Source: UBA6398 sp963660485
Lineage (GTDB): Bacteria > Bacteroidota > Bacteroidia > Bacteroidales > Bacteroidaceae
NCBI GenBank assembly: GCA_963660485.1
Contig: CAVKYH010000005.1
Span: 62,001-126,000, forward strand
DNA length: 64,000 bases
Reading direction: 5' to 3'
Shown: positions 37,400-45,130 of the stretch, in pieces
How the letters are laid out: each line of letters starts with the position of its first letter
Numbering within the stretch: the stretch's first letter is position 1
Program-made: the position numbers and the translations under genes
The notes under the pieces: model-generated
The model's input: the letters and a program-made list of their open reading frames with translations, nothing else
What the model was told of the DNA's origin: nothing
Databases searched by the model: none

Positions 37400-38275
37400 A
37401 TGAGAACCGATATGTTTTTCAAACTGGCCGTAATGATGTTCATTCCATTCGTTGTTTCTGCGCAGAGTGTGCCGCAAATTGAGTTTTCAACAGCAAATGC
37501 CGGAAACAAAACGAGCAAGACGCATGGAAAAGCGCTGTTCAAAGAGGATTTCAACGAAACCCCGAACCATCTTCCCGATACTGCGGTGTGGGCTTCCTGC
37601 AAATCGTTTCCCGTGGCTTGGGCGCGGCATTTCAAAAACTGCGCTCCGTATGAAAACGTAAGGATAGAAGACGGTGTGCTCAAACTAAAAGCGTCGAAAG
37701 TAGACGGCAAATACAAAACTTCCGGCATACAGACACGATTTGGCTTCCCCGTAAACACACGTGTTGAAGTAAAGGCAAAATTCAACAAGCAAGTGCGCGG
37801 AGCCTTTCCCGCTATATGGCAAATGCCGGTTGATGCACCGCAATGGCCACGCGGCGGAGAAATCGACATAATGGAGTGGATTCAATCGGATCCTGACATG
37901 GTGTACCAAACCATACACTCTTTTTATATCAACAATGAGAAAGGAACAACCGGCATAAGCAATCCGAAAAACGTACATCAGTTTGATATCACACAATATC
38001 ATGTGTATGCGGCAGAACGTACCGACGAAGCAGTGATTTTCTACCTCGACGGAAAGGAAACATGGCGATACAACAACCTGCATCAGCCCAAAGAAAAGAT
38101 GCAGTTCCCTTTTGCCGACTATCCATACAATATCATTCTAAACTACTCGCTTGGCGGCGAATTGAACGGGCAACTCACCTGGGCTGGAAAGATTGTCGAC
38201 GAAGACTTGCCCGGCGAAATGTGGATAGACTGGGTACGTGTACTCCCATTGAAGAAAATCAGAAAGGCAAAATAG
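37400..38275 (+). CDS. secreted GH16 family glycoside hydrolase
   Basis: This 291-residue protein has a signal peptide (FFKLAVMMFIPFVVSAQ). The GH16 catalytic signature GGEIDIMEW lies near residues 152-160 with the E-x-D-x-x-E acid/base arrangement. FPAIWQMP precedes it, and HVYAAERTDEAVIFYLDGKE and PYNIILNYSLGGELNG follow, all in family positions. GH16 includes laminarinases, licheninases, agarases and porphyranases; the substrate is not clear. It is a lone gene bracketed by arrays at 37147 and 38331. I prefer 37400 because it starts the signal peptide and follows the -7 box. Confidence 0.9.
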   Translation: MRTDMFFKLAVMMFIPFVVSAQSVPQIEFSTANAGNKTSKTHGKALFKEDFNETPNHLPDTAVWASCKSFPVAWARHFKNCAPYENVRIEDGVLKLKASKVDGKYKTSGIQTRFGFPVNTRVEVKAKFNKQVRGAFPAIWQMPVDAPQWPRGGEIDIMEWIQSDPDMVYQTIHSFYINNEKGTTGISNPKNVHQFDITQYHVYAAERTDEAVIFYLDGKETWRYNNLHQPKEKMQFPFADYPYNIILNYSLGGELNGQLTWAGKIVDEDLPGEMWIDWVRVLPLKKIRKAK

Positions 38276-38287
38276 GTTCTCAGCCCC

Positions 38288-38318
38288 CTCTACAACAAGG
38301 AAAATCCTACTTGTAGAG
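38288..38318 (+). terminator. weak hairpin after the GH16 gene
   Basis: CTCTACAA pairs with TTGTAGAG across a 15-nt loop. There is no T-run, so intrinsic termination is uncertain. Confidence 0.3.
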
Positions 38319-38330
38319 ACGTGAATTTCA

Positions 38331-38435
38331 ATGCGTCGCTTATCCGAAAAATTCCGGGCCATGTAATTTAAATTCCGACGCATCTAATTTAAATTAGATG
38401 CGTCGGAGTTTTTACGAGATGCCGACTGTTTAAAA
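38331..38435. repeat. 21-bp modular array, locus 7 (five units)
   Basis: Units start at 38331 (degenerate left-boundary type ending CGAAAAA), 38352, 38373, 38394 and 38415. The cores are CCGGGCCATGTA, CCGACGCATCTA, its reverse complement TAGATGCGTCGG, and the end unit GAGATGCCGACTG. The inverted pair makes a 34-bp perfect palindrome (38374-38407) that is almost identical to the one in locus 8 on the other side of the methyltransferase/nuclease genes. Confidence 0.9.
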
Positions 38436-38475
38436 TTCCCTCAAACCAAGCCCCGGCAATGTCGGGCAAAATAGT

Positions 38476-38483
38476 TATATTTG
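38476..38483 (+). promoter_or_regulatory. promoter -7 box of the structured leader
   Basis: TATATTTG matches TAnnTTTG. Transcription would begin near 38488, exactly where a stable hairpin starts. Confidence 0.55.
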
Positions 38484-38487
38484 CATG

Positions 38488-38830
38488 TGCCGGAAATGCA
38501 CAAACGCAGTGGCGACGTGCTCCGGCAATTCTTATAGGTAAGGCGTTTACTTTAAGCGCTTGTCTTTGATGTTCAGAAATTCTCGCAAAATTTCAACATT
38601 GATCAAAGATCAAGGCAACGGGTAGATGTCCATAAGTGTGTATTGCAAGCCCTCATAGGGTCTGCTCTATATTCTCGTGGGGATCTCTCGTTGCCCGTTC
38701 TATCAATGTGGGCAATGCGAGAAGCCTCTGAACATGGGACGGGCAACGAAGCAGGTTCCCACGTCTTGTTTACCTCAACCTTATCAATAATCATGTCCTC
38801 GGGAATCGGGCAAACCTTAATGTATACCCG
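38488..38830 (+). ncRNA. candidate structured RNA / long leader upstream of the methyltransferase
   Basis: About 340 nt between a -7 box and the methyltransferase ATG can fold into several supported stems. TGCCGGA(38488)/TCCGGCA(38521) encloses GCAC/GTGC. TCTTTGAT(38563)/ATCAAAGA(38602) has GAAATT/AATTTC nested inside. CCCT(38650)/AGGG(38657). CGTGGGGA(38676)/TTCCCACG(38756) encloses a perfect 11-bp stem, TCGTTGCCCGT(38688)/ACGGGCAACGA(38739). ATCGGG(38805)/CCCGAT(38827) covers the start codon. The stretch GGCAATGCGAGAAGCC followed by GAAGCAGGTTCCCACG reminds me of the 3' end of IS200/IS605 tnpB genes and their guide RNAs, but without a search this is only a resemblance. It could be a free-standing RNA, a decayed element end or a regulatory leader. 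Confidence 0.5.
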
Positions 38831-39958
38831 ATGGCAAATAAAACACTTACGAAAGCCAAGGCCGTGAAGAATGATGAGTTTTACACTCTTTATCATGACA
38901 TTGAAGCGGAGGTAAACGCTTATCTTGACTACAATCCTCACACATTTAGCGGCAAAACCGTACTCCTTCCGTGCGACGACCCGAAATGGAGCCAGTTCAC
39001 ATTGTTTTTCGCGCAAAACTTTTCGCGGCTTGGCTTGAAGAAACTCATGGCAACAAGTTATGCGCCCGAAGCAAAGAAACTGAAATACGGCGTTTACGGT
39101 CCTATATTCCAAAATACCGATCCTCAAACGGTTGCCGACAAAGAAAAAACAAACGGCAAACTCTTTATTCTTGATCACGACATTTCGGGCGACGGCAAAA
39201 TAGATTTCAATGACCTCAAGTGGGACTATCTTGAAGGCGACGGCGATTTTGATAGCGACGAAGTGAGACGCCTGCGCAACGAAGCCGATATCATAGTAAC
39301 AAATCCGCCGTTTTCGTTGTTCCGAAAATTTATGGCGTGGATAATGGAAGCGCAGAAACAATTCCTTATAATAGGAAACATGAACGCCGTAACCTACAAG
39401 GAAATTTTTCCGCTCATCAAGGAAAACAAGATATGGATTGGCGCAGCCGGTTTTACGGGTCGAAAGTTTCGCGTTCCTGACGAATATTCCTCAACATCGA
39501 AGTTGATAATCGATGAAAAGGGGAACAAATACGTAAGCATGGGTAATTCTTGTTGGTTTACCAATATAGAGCACGGCAAACGGCACAAGCCGCTTCCGCT
39601 GATGACTATGGCGGAAAATTTCAAGTTTTGCAAACACAAAGAAATCAGGGAACGGAAAGACTATATCCGTTACGATAATTACGATGCCATAGAAGTGCCG
39701 TTTTCCGACGCTATTCCAGGAGATTACGACGGCATTATGGGCGTACCAATTTCGTTTCTCGATAAATATTGTCCCGAGCAATTCGAAATCATCGGTATTG
39801 CAGAAGGCGATTCTGGTAAAGAACTTGGATTAAAACCATTCGACAGAAAATTGAAAGCGTTAAACAAAAGTCTTAGAGACGGACAACTTTATTATATGCA
39901 GGACGGAATTCCGAAGAAACCCTATGCACGAATTCTTATCAAACTAAAAAAGAAATAA
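38831..39958 (+). CDS. EcoRI-family adenine-specific DNA methyltransferase
   Basis: This 375-residue protein begins ANKTLTKAKAVKNDEFYTLYHDIE. It carries VLLPCDDPKWSQFTLFF in the place of the AdoMet-binding region and the catalytic adenine-N6 motif NPPF at residues 158-161 (DIIVTNPPFSLFRKFMAW). This architecture is that of the EcoRI methylase family, which modifies adenine in short palindromes. The recognition site cannot be inferred. The next gene, 7 nt downstream, is a DUF262-HNH protein, so the two probably act as modification and restriction parts of one system. A long structured leader precedes it. Confidence 0.88.
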   Translation: MANKTLTKAKAVKNDEFYTLYHDIEAEVNAYLDYNPHTFSGKTVLLPCDDPKWSQFTLFFAQNFSRLGLKKLMATSYAPEAKKLKYGVYGPIFQNTDPQTVADKEKTNGKLFILDHDISGDGKIDFNDLKWDYLEGDGDFDSDEVRRLRNEADIIVTNPPFSLFRKFMAWIMEAQKQFLIIGNMNAVTYKEIFPLIKENKIWIGAAGFTGRKFRVPDEYSSTSKLIIDEKGNKYVSMGNSCWFTNIEHGKRHKPLPLMTMAENFKFCKHKEIRERKDYIRYDNYDAIEVPFSDAIPGDYDGIMGVPISFLDKYCPEQFEIIGIAEGDSGKELGLKPFDRKLKALNKSLRDGQLYYMQDGIPKKPYARILIKLKKK

Positions 39959-39965
39959 TAAGGCT

Positions 39966-41132
39966 ATGAAAACAATTCTTCGAACTGACATTACAGTAAA
40001 AGATATCTGTAAAGGTTTTGTCTACAACGAACTTGAAGGCAAAGGACTCTTTGGTCTTTCGGGCAAGCTCGTGATTCAACCGGAATACCAGCGCAACTAT
40101 ATATACGCCGATGGCAGGAGAGATGCTGCGGTGATACATTCGGTGTTGCACGGCTATCCTCTGGGACTTATTTACTTCAATCGTACGGGTGATGACAGAT
40201 ATGAAGTGCTCGACGGGCAACAGCGCATCACGAGTCTCGGACGTTATGTTACCGACAGGTTCGCAATAATGGACGCCAACGCTATGCCGCAATATTTCTC
40301 GGCTTTGGCGCACGACATGCAACAGAGAATAATGAACACGCCGCTGCTCATATATGTATGCGAGGGCGAGGAAAGCGAAATCAAGCAATGGTTCAAGACA
40401 ATAAACATTGCCGGCGTGCCGCTCAACGAGCAGGAATTGCGAAACGCGATATACTCCGGGCCGTTTGTAAGCGCGATGAAAGAAGAGTTCTCAAATTCCG
40501 GCAATCCTCAGACAAGCAAATGGCAAACGTATATCGCCGGCGTGGCAAACAGACAGGACTTCATGCAAAAGGCATTGGAATGGGTGAGCCGGGGAAGCAT
40601 TGACGAATATATGTCGACCCACCGATACGATACCACAATAGACGAGGCGCGCACTTATTTCAATAGCGTGATAAATTGGGTGTCGGCAGTTTTTGAAGAT
40701 ATCAAACCCGAGATGCGCTCGCAGGAGTGGGGGAGACTCTATGAACTCTACCACAACACTCCATACGCCCCCGAAAAAGTACACCAACGCCTCGAATCAC
40801 TCTATGCCGACGATTGCGTGGAAAGCAAAAGGGGAATATTCGAGTTTATACTCGGCGGAGAAACCGATACACGCCTTTTGAACGTAAGGGTGTTTGACAA
40901 GAAAACGGTGAAAGCCGTTTATACGCGGCAAACTGCCAAGGCAAAGGAGAAACACACCTCAAACTGTCCACTTTGCGCGCTTAGCCGAAACGAGAACATG
41001 AGTAAACGGATATACAAACTTGAAGAAATGGATGCCGATCATGTGGCTGCGTGGAGCAAAGGCGGAGCTACAACTGCCGACAACTGTCAGATGCTTTGCA
41101 AGACCCACAACCGCGCAAAAGGAAACCGATGA
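39966..41132 (+). CDS. DUF262 (GmrSD-N-like) protein with C-terminal HNH nuclease
   Basis: This 388-residue protein has an N-terminal DUF262 domain: QPEYQRNYIY near residue 38 and the hallmark DGQQRIT at residues 83-89, a ParB-like NTP-binding fold also found in the GmrS part of type IV restriction enzymes. The C terminus (from about residue 334) is an HNH domain with CPLC, DADHVAAWSKGGATTADNCQMLC and KTHNRAKGNR, including zinc cysteines and the metal histidines. Together with the adjacent adenine methyltransferase it suggests an anti-invader restriction role, with NTP use likely. Cleavage site and target are unknown. Confidence 0.85.
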   Translation: MKTILRTDITVKDICKGFVYNELEGKGLFGLSGKLVIQPEYQRNYIYADGRRDAAVIHSVLHGYPLGLIYFNRTGDDRYEVLDGQQRITSLGRYVTDRFAIMDANAMPQYFSALAHDMQQRIMNTPLLIYVCEGEESEIKQWFKTINIAGVPLNEQELRNAIYSGPFVSAMKEEFSNSGNPQTSKWQTYIAGVANRQDFMQKALEWVSRGSIDEYMSTHRYDTTIDEARTYFNSVINWVSAVFEDIKPEMRSQEWGRLYELYHNTPYAPEKVHQRLESLYADDCVESKRGIFEFILGGETDTRLLNVRVFDKKTVKAVYTRQTAKAKEKHTSNCPLCALSRNENMSKRIYKLEEMDADHVAAWSKGGATTADNCQMLCKTHNRAKGNR

Positions 41133-41203
41133 ACCGCAGCCAAAACGTCTCGAAAAACAGCCTTCGTAAGTAATTGAAAAACAATATGCTTTTTTAGGCT
41201 GAA

Positions 41204-41287
41204 CGAGGTCTGATGTAATTTAAATTCCGACGCATCTAATTTAAATTAGATGCGTCGGAATTTTTACGAGATGCGGTGTTGTTGAAA
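41204..41287. repeat. 21-bp modular array, locus 8 (four units)
   Basis: Units start at 41204, 41225, 41246 and 41267. The cores are GGTCTGATGT, CCGACGCATCTA, TAGATGCGTCGG and the end unit GAGATGCGGTG. The middle pair forms a perfect 42-bp palindrome (41222-41263). It matches locus 7 at 41 of 42 positions over the two middle units, bracketing the methyltransferase/nuclease pair. Confidence 0.9.
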
Positions 41288-41421
41288 CGGGGGCAAAGGC
41301 GGGGGAAAAATTGTGGCGTAGGAGGCAATTGGAAGACCGATGTTTTTTATTTTGGAAATCATGTTGGGAATCTTGGCACGTATTTTGTTTGTCTTTTTAT
41401 AGCGAATAAAATTATCGAAAT

Positions 41422-43479
41422 ATGACAAAAGGTACAATAGGGGTAACTACTGAAAATATTTTCCCCGTTATCAAACAATTTCTTTATAGCGATCACGAGA
41501 TTTTTCTCCGTGAAATAGTGTCCAATGCCGTAGATGCAACTCAAAAGCTCAAGACTTATGCCATGAAAGACGATTTCAAGGGCGAATTGGGCGACTTGAC
41601 GGTGCATGTGAAACTCGATGAAAAAGCGGGAACTCTCACAGTGAGCGACCGGGGTATCGGTATGACTGCCGAAGAAATCGACAAATATATAAACCAAATA
41701 GCCTTCTCGGGCGCAAACGACTTTCTCGACAAATACAAAAACGACGCAAACGCAATAATAGGCCATTTCGGTTTGGGTTTCTACTCTGCCTTTATGGTGA
41801 GCAAGGAAGTGGAAATCGTTACGCGCAGTTACAAGGAAGGCTCAAAGGCTGTGCGCTGGACTTGCGACGGTTCGCCTTCGTATGAGATTTCAGATGCGGA
41901 GCGCGAAGACCGCGGTACCGACATCATTCTGCATATCGACGACGATTCCAAGGAATATCTTGAGAAAAACCGCATACAGTCGCTGCTTTCCAAGTATTGC
42001 CGCTTCTTGCCCGTGCCGGTAGCTTTCGGCAAAAAGACGGAATGGAAAGACGGCAAGCAGGTTGATACCGCCGAAGACAATGTGGTGAACGATGTGAAGC
42101 CGCTATGGACGCGCAAACCGGCAGAACTGAAAGACGAGGACTATGTGAAGTTCTATCACGACCTTTATCCCATGGTCGATGACCCTTTGTTCTGGATTCA
42201 TCTGAATGTGGATTATCCGTTCAACCTCACGGGGGTGCTCTATTTCCCGAAGATAAAAAACAATCTCGACCTGCAGCGCAACAAGATACAACTCTATTGC
42301 AACCAGGTGTTCGTTACCGATAACGTGGAGAATATCGTGCCCGATTTCCTCACACTTCTTCACGGCGTGATCGACTCTCCCGACATTCCTCTCAATGTGA
42401 GCCGCAGCTATTTGCAGGCTGATTCGAACGTGAAGAAGATTTCAACCTATATCACCAAGAAAGTGGCTGACCGATTGCAGGGGATTTTCAAGAACGACCG
42501 AAAGAATTTTGAAAGCAAATGGGACGATCTGAAAATCTTCATAAACTATGGCATGCTTTCGCAGGAAGATTTCTACGACAGGGCTAAGGATTTCTCACTC
42601 CTTAAGGACGTGGACGGAAAATACTACACCTTGGAAGATTACCGTACGCTTATCAAGGAAAACCAGACCGACAAAAACGATATGGTGGTTTATCTTTATG
42701 CCAACGACAAGGAGAATCAGTATTCCTATATCGAAGAAGCGAAAGCCAAAGGCTACAATGTTTTGCTTTTTGACGGACAACTCGACACCGCGATGATAAA
42801 CCTTTTTGAACAGAAAATCGAGAAAAGCCGTTTTTCACGCGTTGACAGTGATGCGATTGACCGTATCATACAAAAGAAAGACGATAAGGACAACAACGAT
42901 GCCAATTCTCCGCAAAACGAAAACCTGGCAGAGATGTTCAATTCGCAGTTGCCTAAGATAACCGGGGCTATGTTCCACGTTGAAACCCGAAGCTCGGGCG
43001 AAAACGCTGCGCCTGTAACGATAATACAAAGCGAATACATGCGCCGAATGAAGGAGTTGAGCAAAATAGAAGCCGGCATGCAGTTCTATGGTCAGATGCC
43101 CGACGAATATACTATAATCCTGAACAGCGACCATAGGCTTATAAAAGAAATAAGCGAGGAGGGCAACAAGGCTACAACCGACAAACTCAGCCCGATTGAC
43201 GCTGATCTGAAAGGACTCGAGGCACGTCATGCAGTTTTGCACCAGGAACAGGAGAAAAAGAAGGCCGATGAAATAACCGACGACGACCGCAAAATGCTCA
43301 AAGACTGCGACGAACAAATTGAAAACCGCCGCAATGAGCGTAAGCAGGTACTTGCCGACTACGCAAAGGGCAACGACAAACTCCACCAGCTTGTGGATCT
43401 TGCGCTGTTGCAGAACAATATGTTGCGCGGGGAGGCTCTCGGCAAATTCATAGCTCGCAGTATAGAAATGATAAAGTAG
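41422..43479 (+). CDS. htpG: molecular chaperone HtpG (Hsp90)
   Basis: HtpG is the bacterial Hsp90, an ATP-dependent dimeric chaperone. The 685-residue protein starts at the ATG at 41422. The N-terminal ATPase domain shows FLREIVSNAVDATQKL, LTVSDRGIGMT and IGHFGLGFYSAFMV. The middle domain has GVLYFPKI and LNVSRSYLQADSNVKKI. The C-terminal dimerisation region ends LVDLALLQNNMLRGEALGKFIARSIEMIK. It is a single-gene unit between array locus 8 and the nqr operon. Confidence 0.97.
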   Translation: MTKGTIGVTTENIFPVIKQFLYSDHEIFLREIVSNAVDATQKLKTYAMKDDFKGELGDLTVHVKLDEKAGTLTVSDRGIGMTAEEIDKYINQIAFSGANDFLDKYKNDANAIIGHFGLGFYSAFMVSKEVEIVTRSYKEGSKAVRWTCDGSPSYEISDAEREDRGTDIILHIDDDSKEYLEKNRIQSLLSKYCRFLPVPVAFGKKTEWKDGKQVDTAEDNVVNDVKPLWTRKPAELKDEDYVKFYHDLYPMVDDPLFWIHLNVDYPFNLTGVLYFPKIKNNLDLQRNKIQLYCNQVFVTDNVENIVPDFLTLLHGVIDSPDIPLNVSRSYLQADSNVKKISTYITKKVADRLQGIFKNDRKNFESKWDDLKIFINYGMLSQEDFYDRAKDFSLLKDVDGKYYTLEDYRTLIKENQTDKNDMVVYLYANDKENQYSYIEEAKAKGYNVLLFDGQLDTAMINLFEQKIEKSRFSRVDSDAIDRIIQKKDDKDNNDANSPQNENLAEMFNSQLPKITGAMFHVETRSSGENAAPVTIIQSEYMRRMKELSKIEAGMQFYGQMPDEYTIILNSDHRLIKEISEEGNKATTDKLSPIDADLKGLEARHAVLHQEQEKKKADEITDDDRKMLKDCDEQIENRRNERKQVLADYAKGNDKLHQLVDLALLQNNMLRGEALGKFIARSIEMIK

Positions 43480-43488
43480 GAGTTGAAA

Positions 43489-43573
43489 AAGCCGGGCTGT
43501 TCCGGCGATAAATCACAGGCTGCATTGTTCCGGGCGTGCAAATGCGCGGCGGAATGGTGCGGCTTGTTTTTTT
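43489..43573 (+). terminator. probable terminator after htpG
   Basis: AAGCCG (43489) and CGGCTT (43560) can close a long imperfect hairpin with further GC-rich inner pairing, followed by TGTTTTTTT. The long loop makes it uncertain. Confidence 0.4.
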
Positions 43574-43666
43574 GTGTGTCGAAATCGTTTCGATACACTC
43601 TTTTTTTATGTAGAGTTTGCACTTTGAAAGTCTTTTTATAATTATATCAAGTTGTAGGAAAGTTAG

Positions 43667-43698
43667 TTTGCGCAGATGAACTTTATTTGCTATTTTCG
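43667..43698 (+). promoter_or_regulatory. promoter of the nqr operon
   Basis: TTTG at 43667-43670, a 20-nt spacer, and TATTTTCG at 43691-43698 fit the Bacteroidota TTTG-N19-21-TAnnTTTG promoter with one mismatch in the -7 box. It ends 30 nt before the nqrA ATG. Confidence 0.6.
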
Positions 43699-43728
43699 CA
43701 GAGAATTGATTAGATAGCGTTAATCTGT

Positions 43729-45099
43729 ATGAACAAAACATTCAAACTGCACAAAGGATTGGATATTCCCCTCAAGGGTGTGGCTGCCGACAACATCGTT
43801 GATGCCACAAAAAACGTAGGCGTAATAGCCGTGTGTCCCCCCGATTTTATAGGGTTTGTTCCGCGTGTGGTAGTTAAAGAAGGCGATGCTGTGGAGGTTG
43901 GAACTCCGCTGTTTGTTGACAAACGCAACGATGCGCAGGTTATTACATCGCCGGTAAGCGGTAAAATAGTGTCGGTTGACCGTGGAGAACGCCGCAAATT
44001 GCTTGGCGTAAAGATAGAAAGCGACAACAAATTTACAACACTTGATTTCGGAAAAACAATATCAGACATTATTGAAACGAAGTCTGACATTGTTGAAACG
44101 AAAACAGTTATTGATTTGATCAACAAATCTGGTATTTCAGCCTATCTCCGTCAGCGTCCCTACGACATCGTGCCAAACACTAACGAGGCCCCGCGCGATA
44201 TATTTATTTCGCTATTCAATTCCATGCCCCTTGCAGCAGATTGCAACATTGTCTTGCGTGGTCGCGAGGAGTACTTCAAGGCGGGCGTCAAGGCTTTGGC
44301 AACGATAGCTCCCGTGCACGTGGGAATTGCAGCAAGTCAGATTGACACGTTTGGAAATATCGACGGCGCCGAAGTAAATGTGTTTACAGGTCCGAATCCG
44401 GCAGGCAACGTAGGCGTACAAATCAATAATGTAAAGCCTGTAAACAAAGGCGAAACAGTGTGGACCATTAGTCCGGAAATGGTAGCCGTTCTTGGTAAGT
44501 TTATCAGCACGGGCAAACTCGACTTTACTCGCCGTATAGCCGTTGCAGGCGCAGAAGTTTCCGCTCCGCAGTATTACGACACAGTGGCAGGGGTGAGTTT
44601 GAAATATTTGCTTGAAGGAAAATTGAACAAGACCGAACACGTGAGAATCATCAACGGCAATCCGCTCGTTGGTGCGAAGAGTTCGTTGGACGGTTTCCTT
44701 TCTGCTTTTGCCTCAGAGGTAACGGCAATTCCCGAGGGTGATGATGTGGACGAATTGCTCGGCTGGATTAGCCCGCGCGTCAAAGAATATTCCGTGAGCC
44801 GCTCATATCTTTCGTGGCTTTTCCCGAAACGCAAGTATAATATCGACGCACGTATCAAAGGAGGCGAGAGACATATAATAATGAGTGGCGAATACGACAG
44901 AGTATTCCCCATGGATATTTATGCTGGATACCTTGTGAAGGCGATTATAGCGAGAGACATTGACAAAATGGAAGAACTTGGTATTTACGAGGTGGCTCCC
45001 GAGGATTTTGCCGTGGCAGAATTTGTGGATTCGTCCAAACTTGAATTGCAGAAGATTGTGCGCGACGGACTGGAATTCCTGCGCAAGGAACTGGCATAA
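43729..45099 (+). CDS. nqrA: Na(+)-translocating NADH:quinone reductase subunit A
   Basis: NqrA is the large peripheral subunit of the sodium-pumping NADH:quinone reductase. The 456-residue protein begins KTFKLHKGLDIPLKG and contains VVVKEGDAVEVGTPLFVDK, PVSGKIVSVDRGERRK, RQRPYDIV, FTGPNPAGNVGVQIN and SWLFPKRKYN, all family landmarks. Residues 110-123 are unusual: two 21-bp units of the intergenic array family (44057-44098) are read in frame as TISDIIE-TKSDIVE. They lie in the linker between the N-terminal beta domain and the RQRPYD segment. First gene of the six-gene nqr operon. Confidence 0.96.
   Translation: MNKTFKLHKGLDIPLKGVAADNIVDATKNVGVIAVCPPDFIGFVPRVVVKEGDAVEVGTPLFVDKRNDAQVITSPVSGKIVSVDRGERRKLLGVKIESDNKFTTLDFGKTISDIIETKSDIVETKTVIDLINKSGISAYLRQRPYDIVPNTNEAPRDIFISLFNSMPLAADCNIVLRGREEYFKAGVKALATIAPVHVGIAASQIDTFGNIDGAEVNVFTGPNPAGNVGVQINNVKPVNKGETVWTISPEMVAVLGKFISTGKLDFTRRIAVAGAEVSAPQYYDTVAGVSLKYLLEGKLNKTEHVRIINGNPLVGAKSSLDGFLSAFASEVTAIPEGDDVDELLGWISPRVKEYSVSRSYLSWLFPKRKYNIDARIKGGERHIIMSGEYDRVFPMDIYAGYLVKAIIARDIDKMEELGIYEVAPEDFAVAEFVDSSKLELQKIVRDGLEFLRKELA
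44057..44098. repeat. 21-bp modular units inside nqrA (locus 9)
   Basis: Two adjacent windows, 44057-44077 (core TATCAGACAT) and 44078-44098 (core GTCTGACAT), each end TTGAAA and keep the 21-bp phase and core of the TGTCAGACAT unit. They encode a 7-residue tandem repeat with SDI[IV]ETK character. This is the only locus found within a gene. Confidence 0.75.
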
Positions 45100-45130
45100 A
45101 GGATATAATATGAATTAAGCAGAAGAAAAT

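Noticed and set aside
38643..38867. Small plus-strand frame in the leader reading LPVLSMWAMREASEHGTGNE
   Set aside because: It could be the tail of a tnpB-like gene, but it has no proper start (TTG) and runs into the methyltransferase in another frame. I keep it only as support for the transposon-RNA resemblance, not as a gene.
38603..39361. 252-codon minus-strand frame over the leader and methyltransferase
   Set aside because: It overlaps the methyltransferase coding region including NPPF. Its translation has no family features, and the leader part is better explained as structured RNA.
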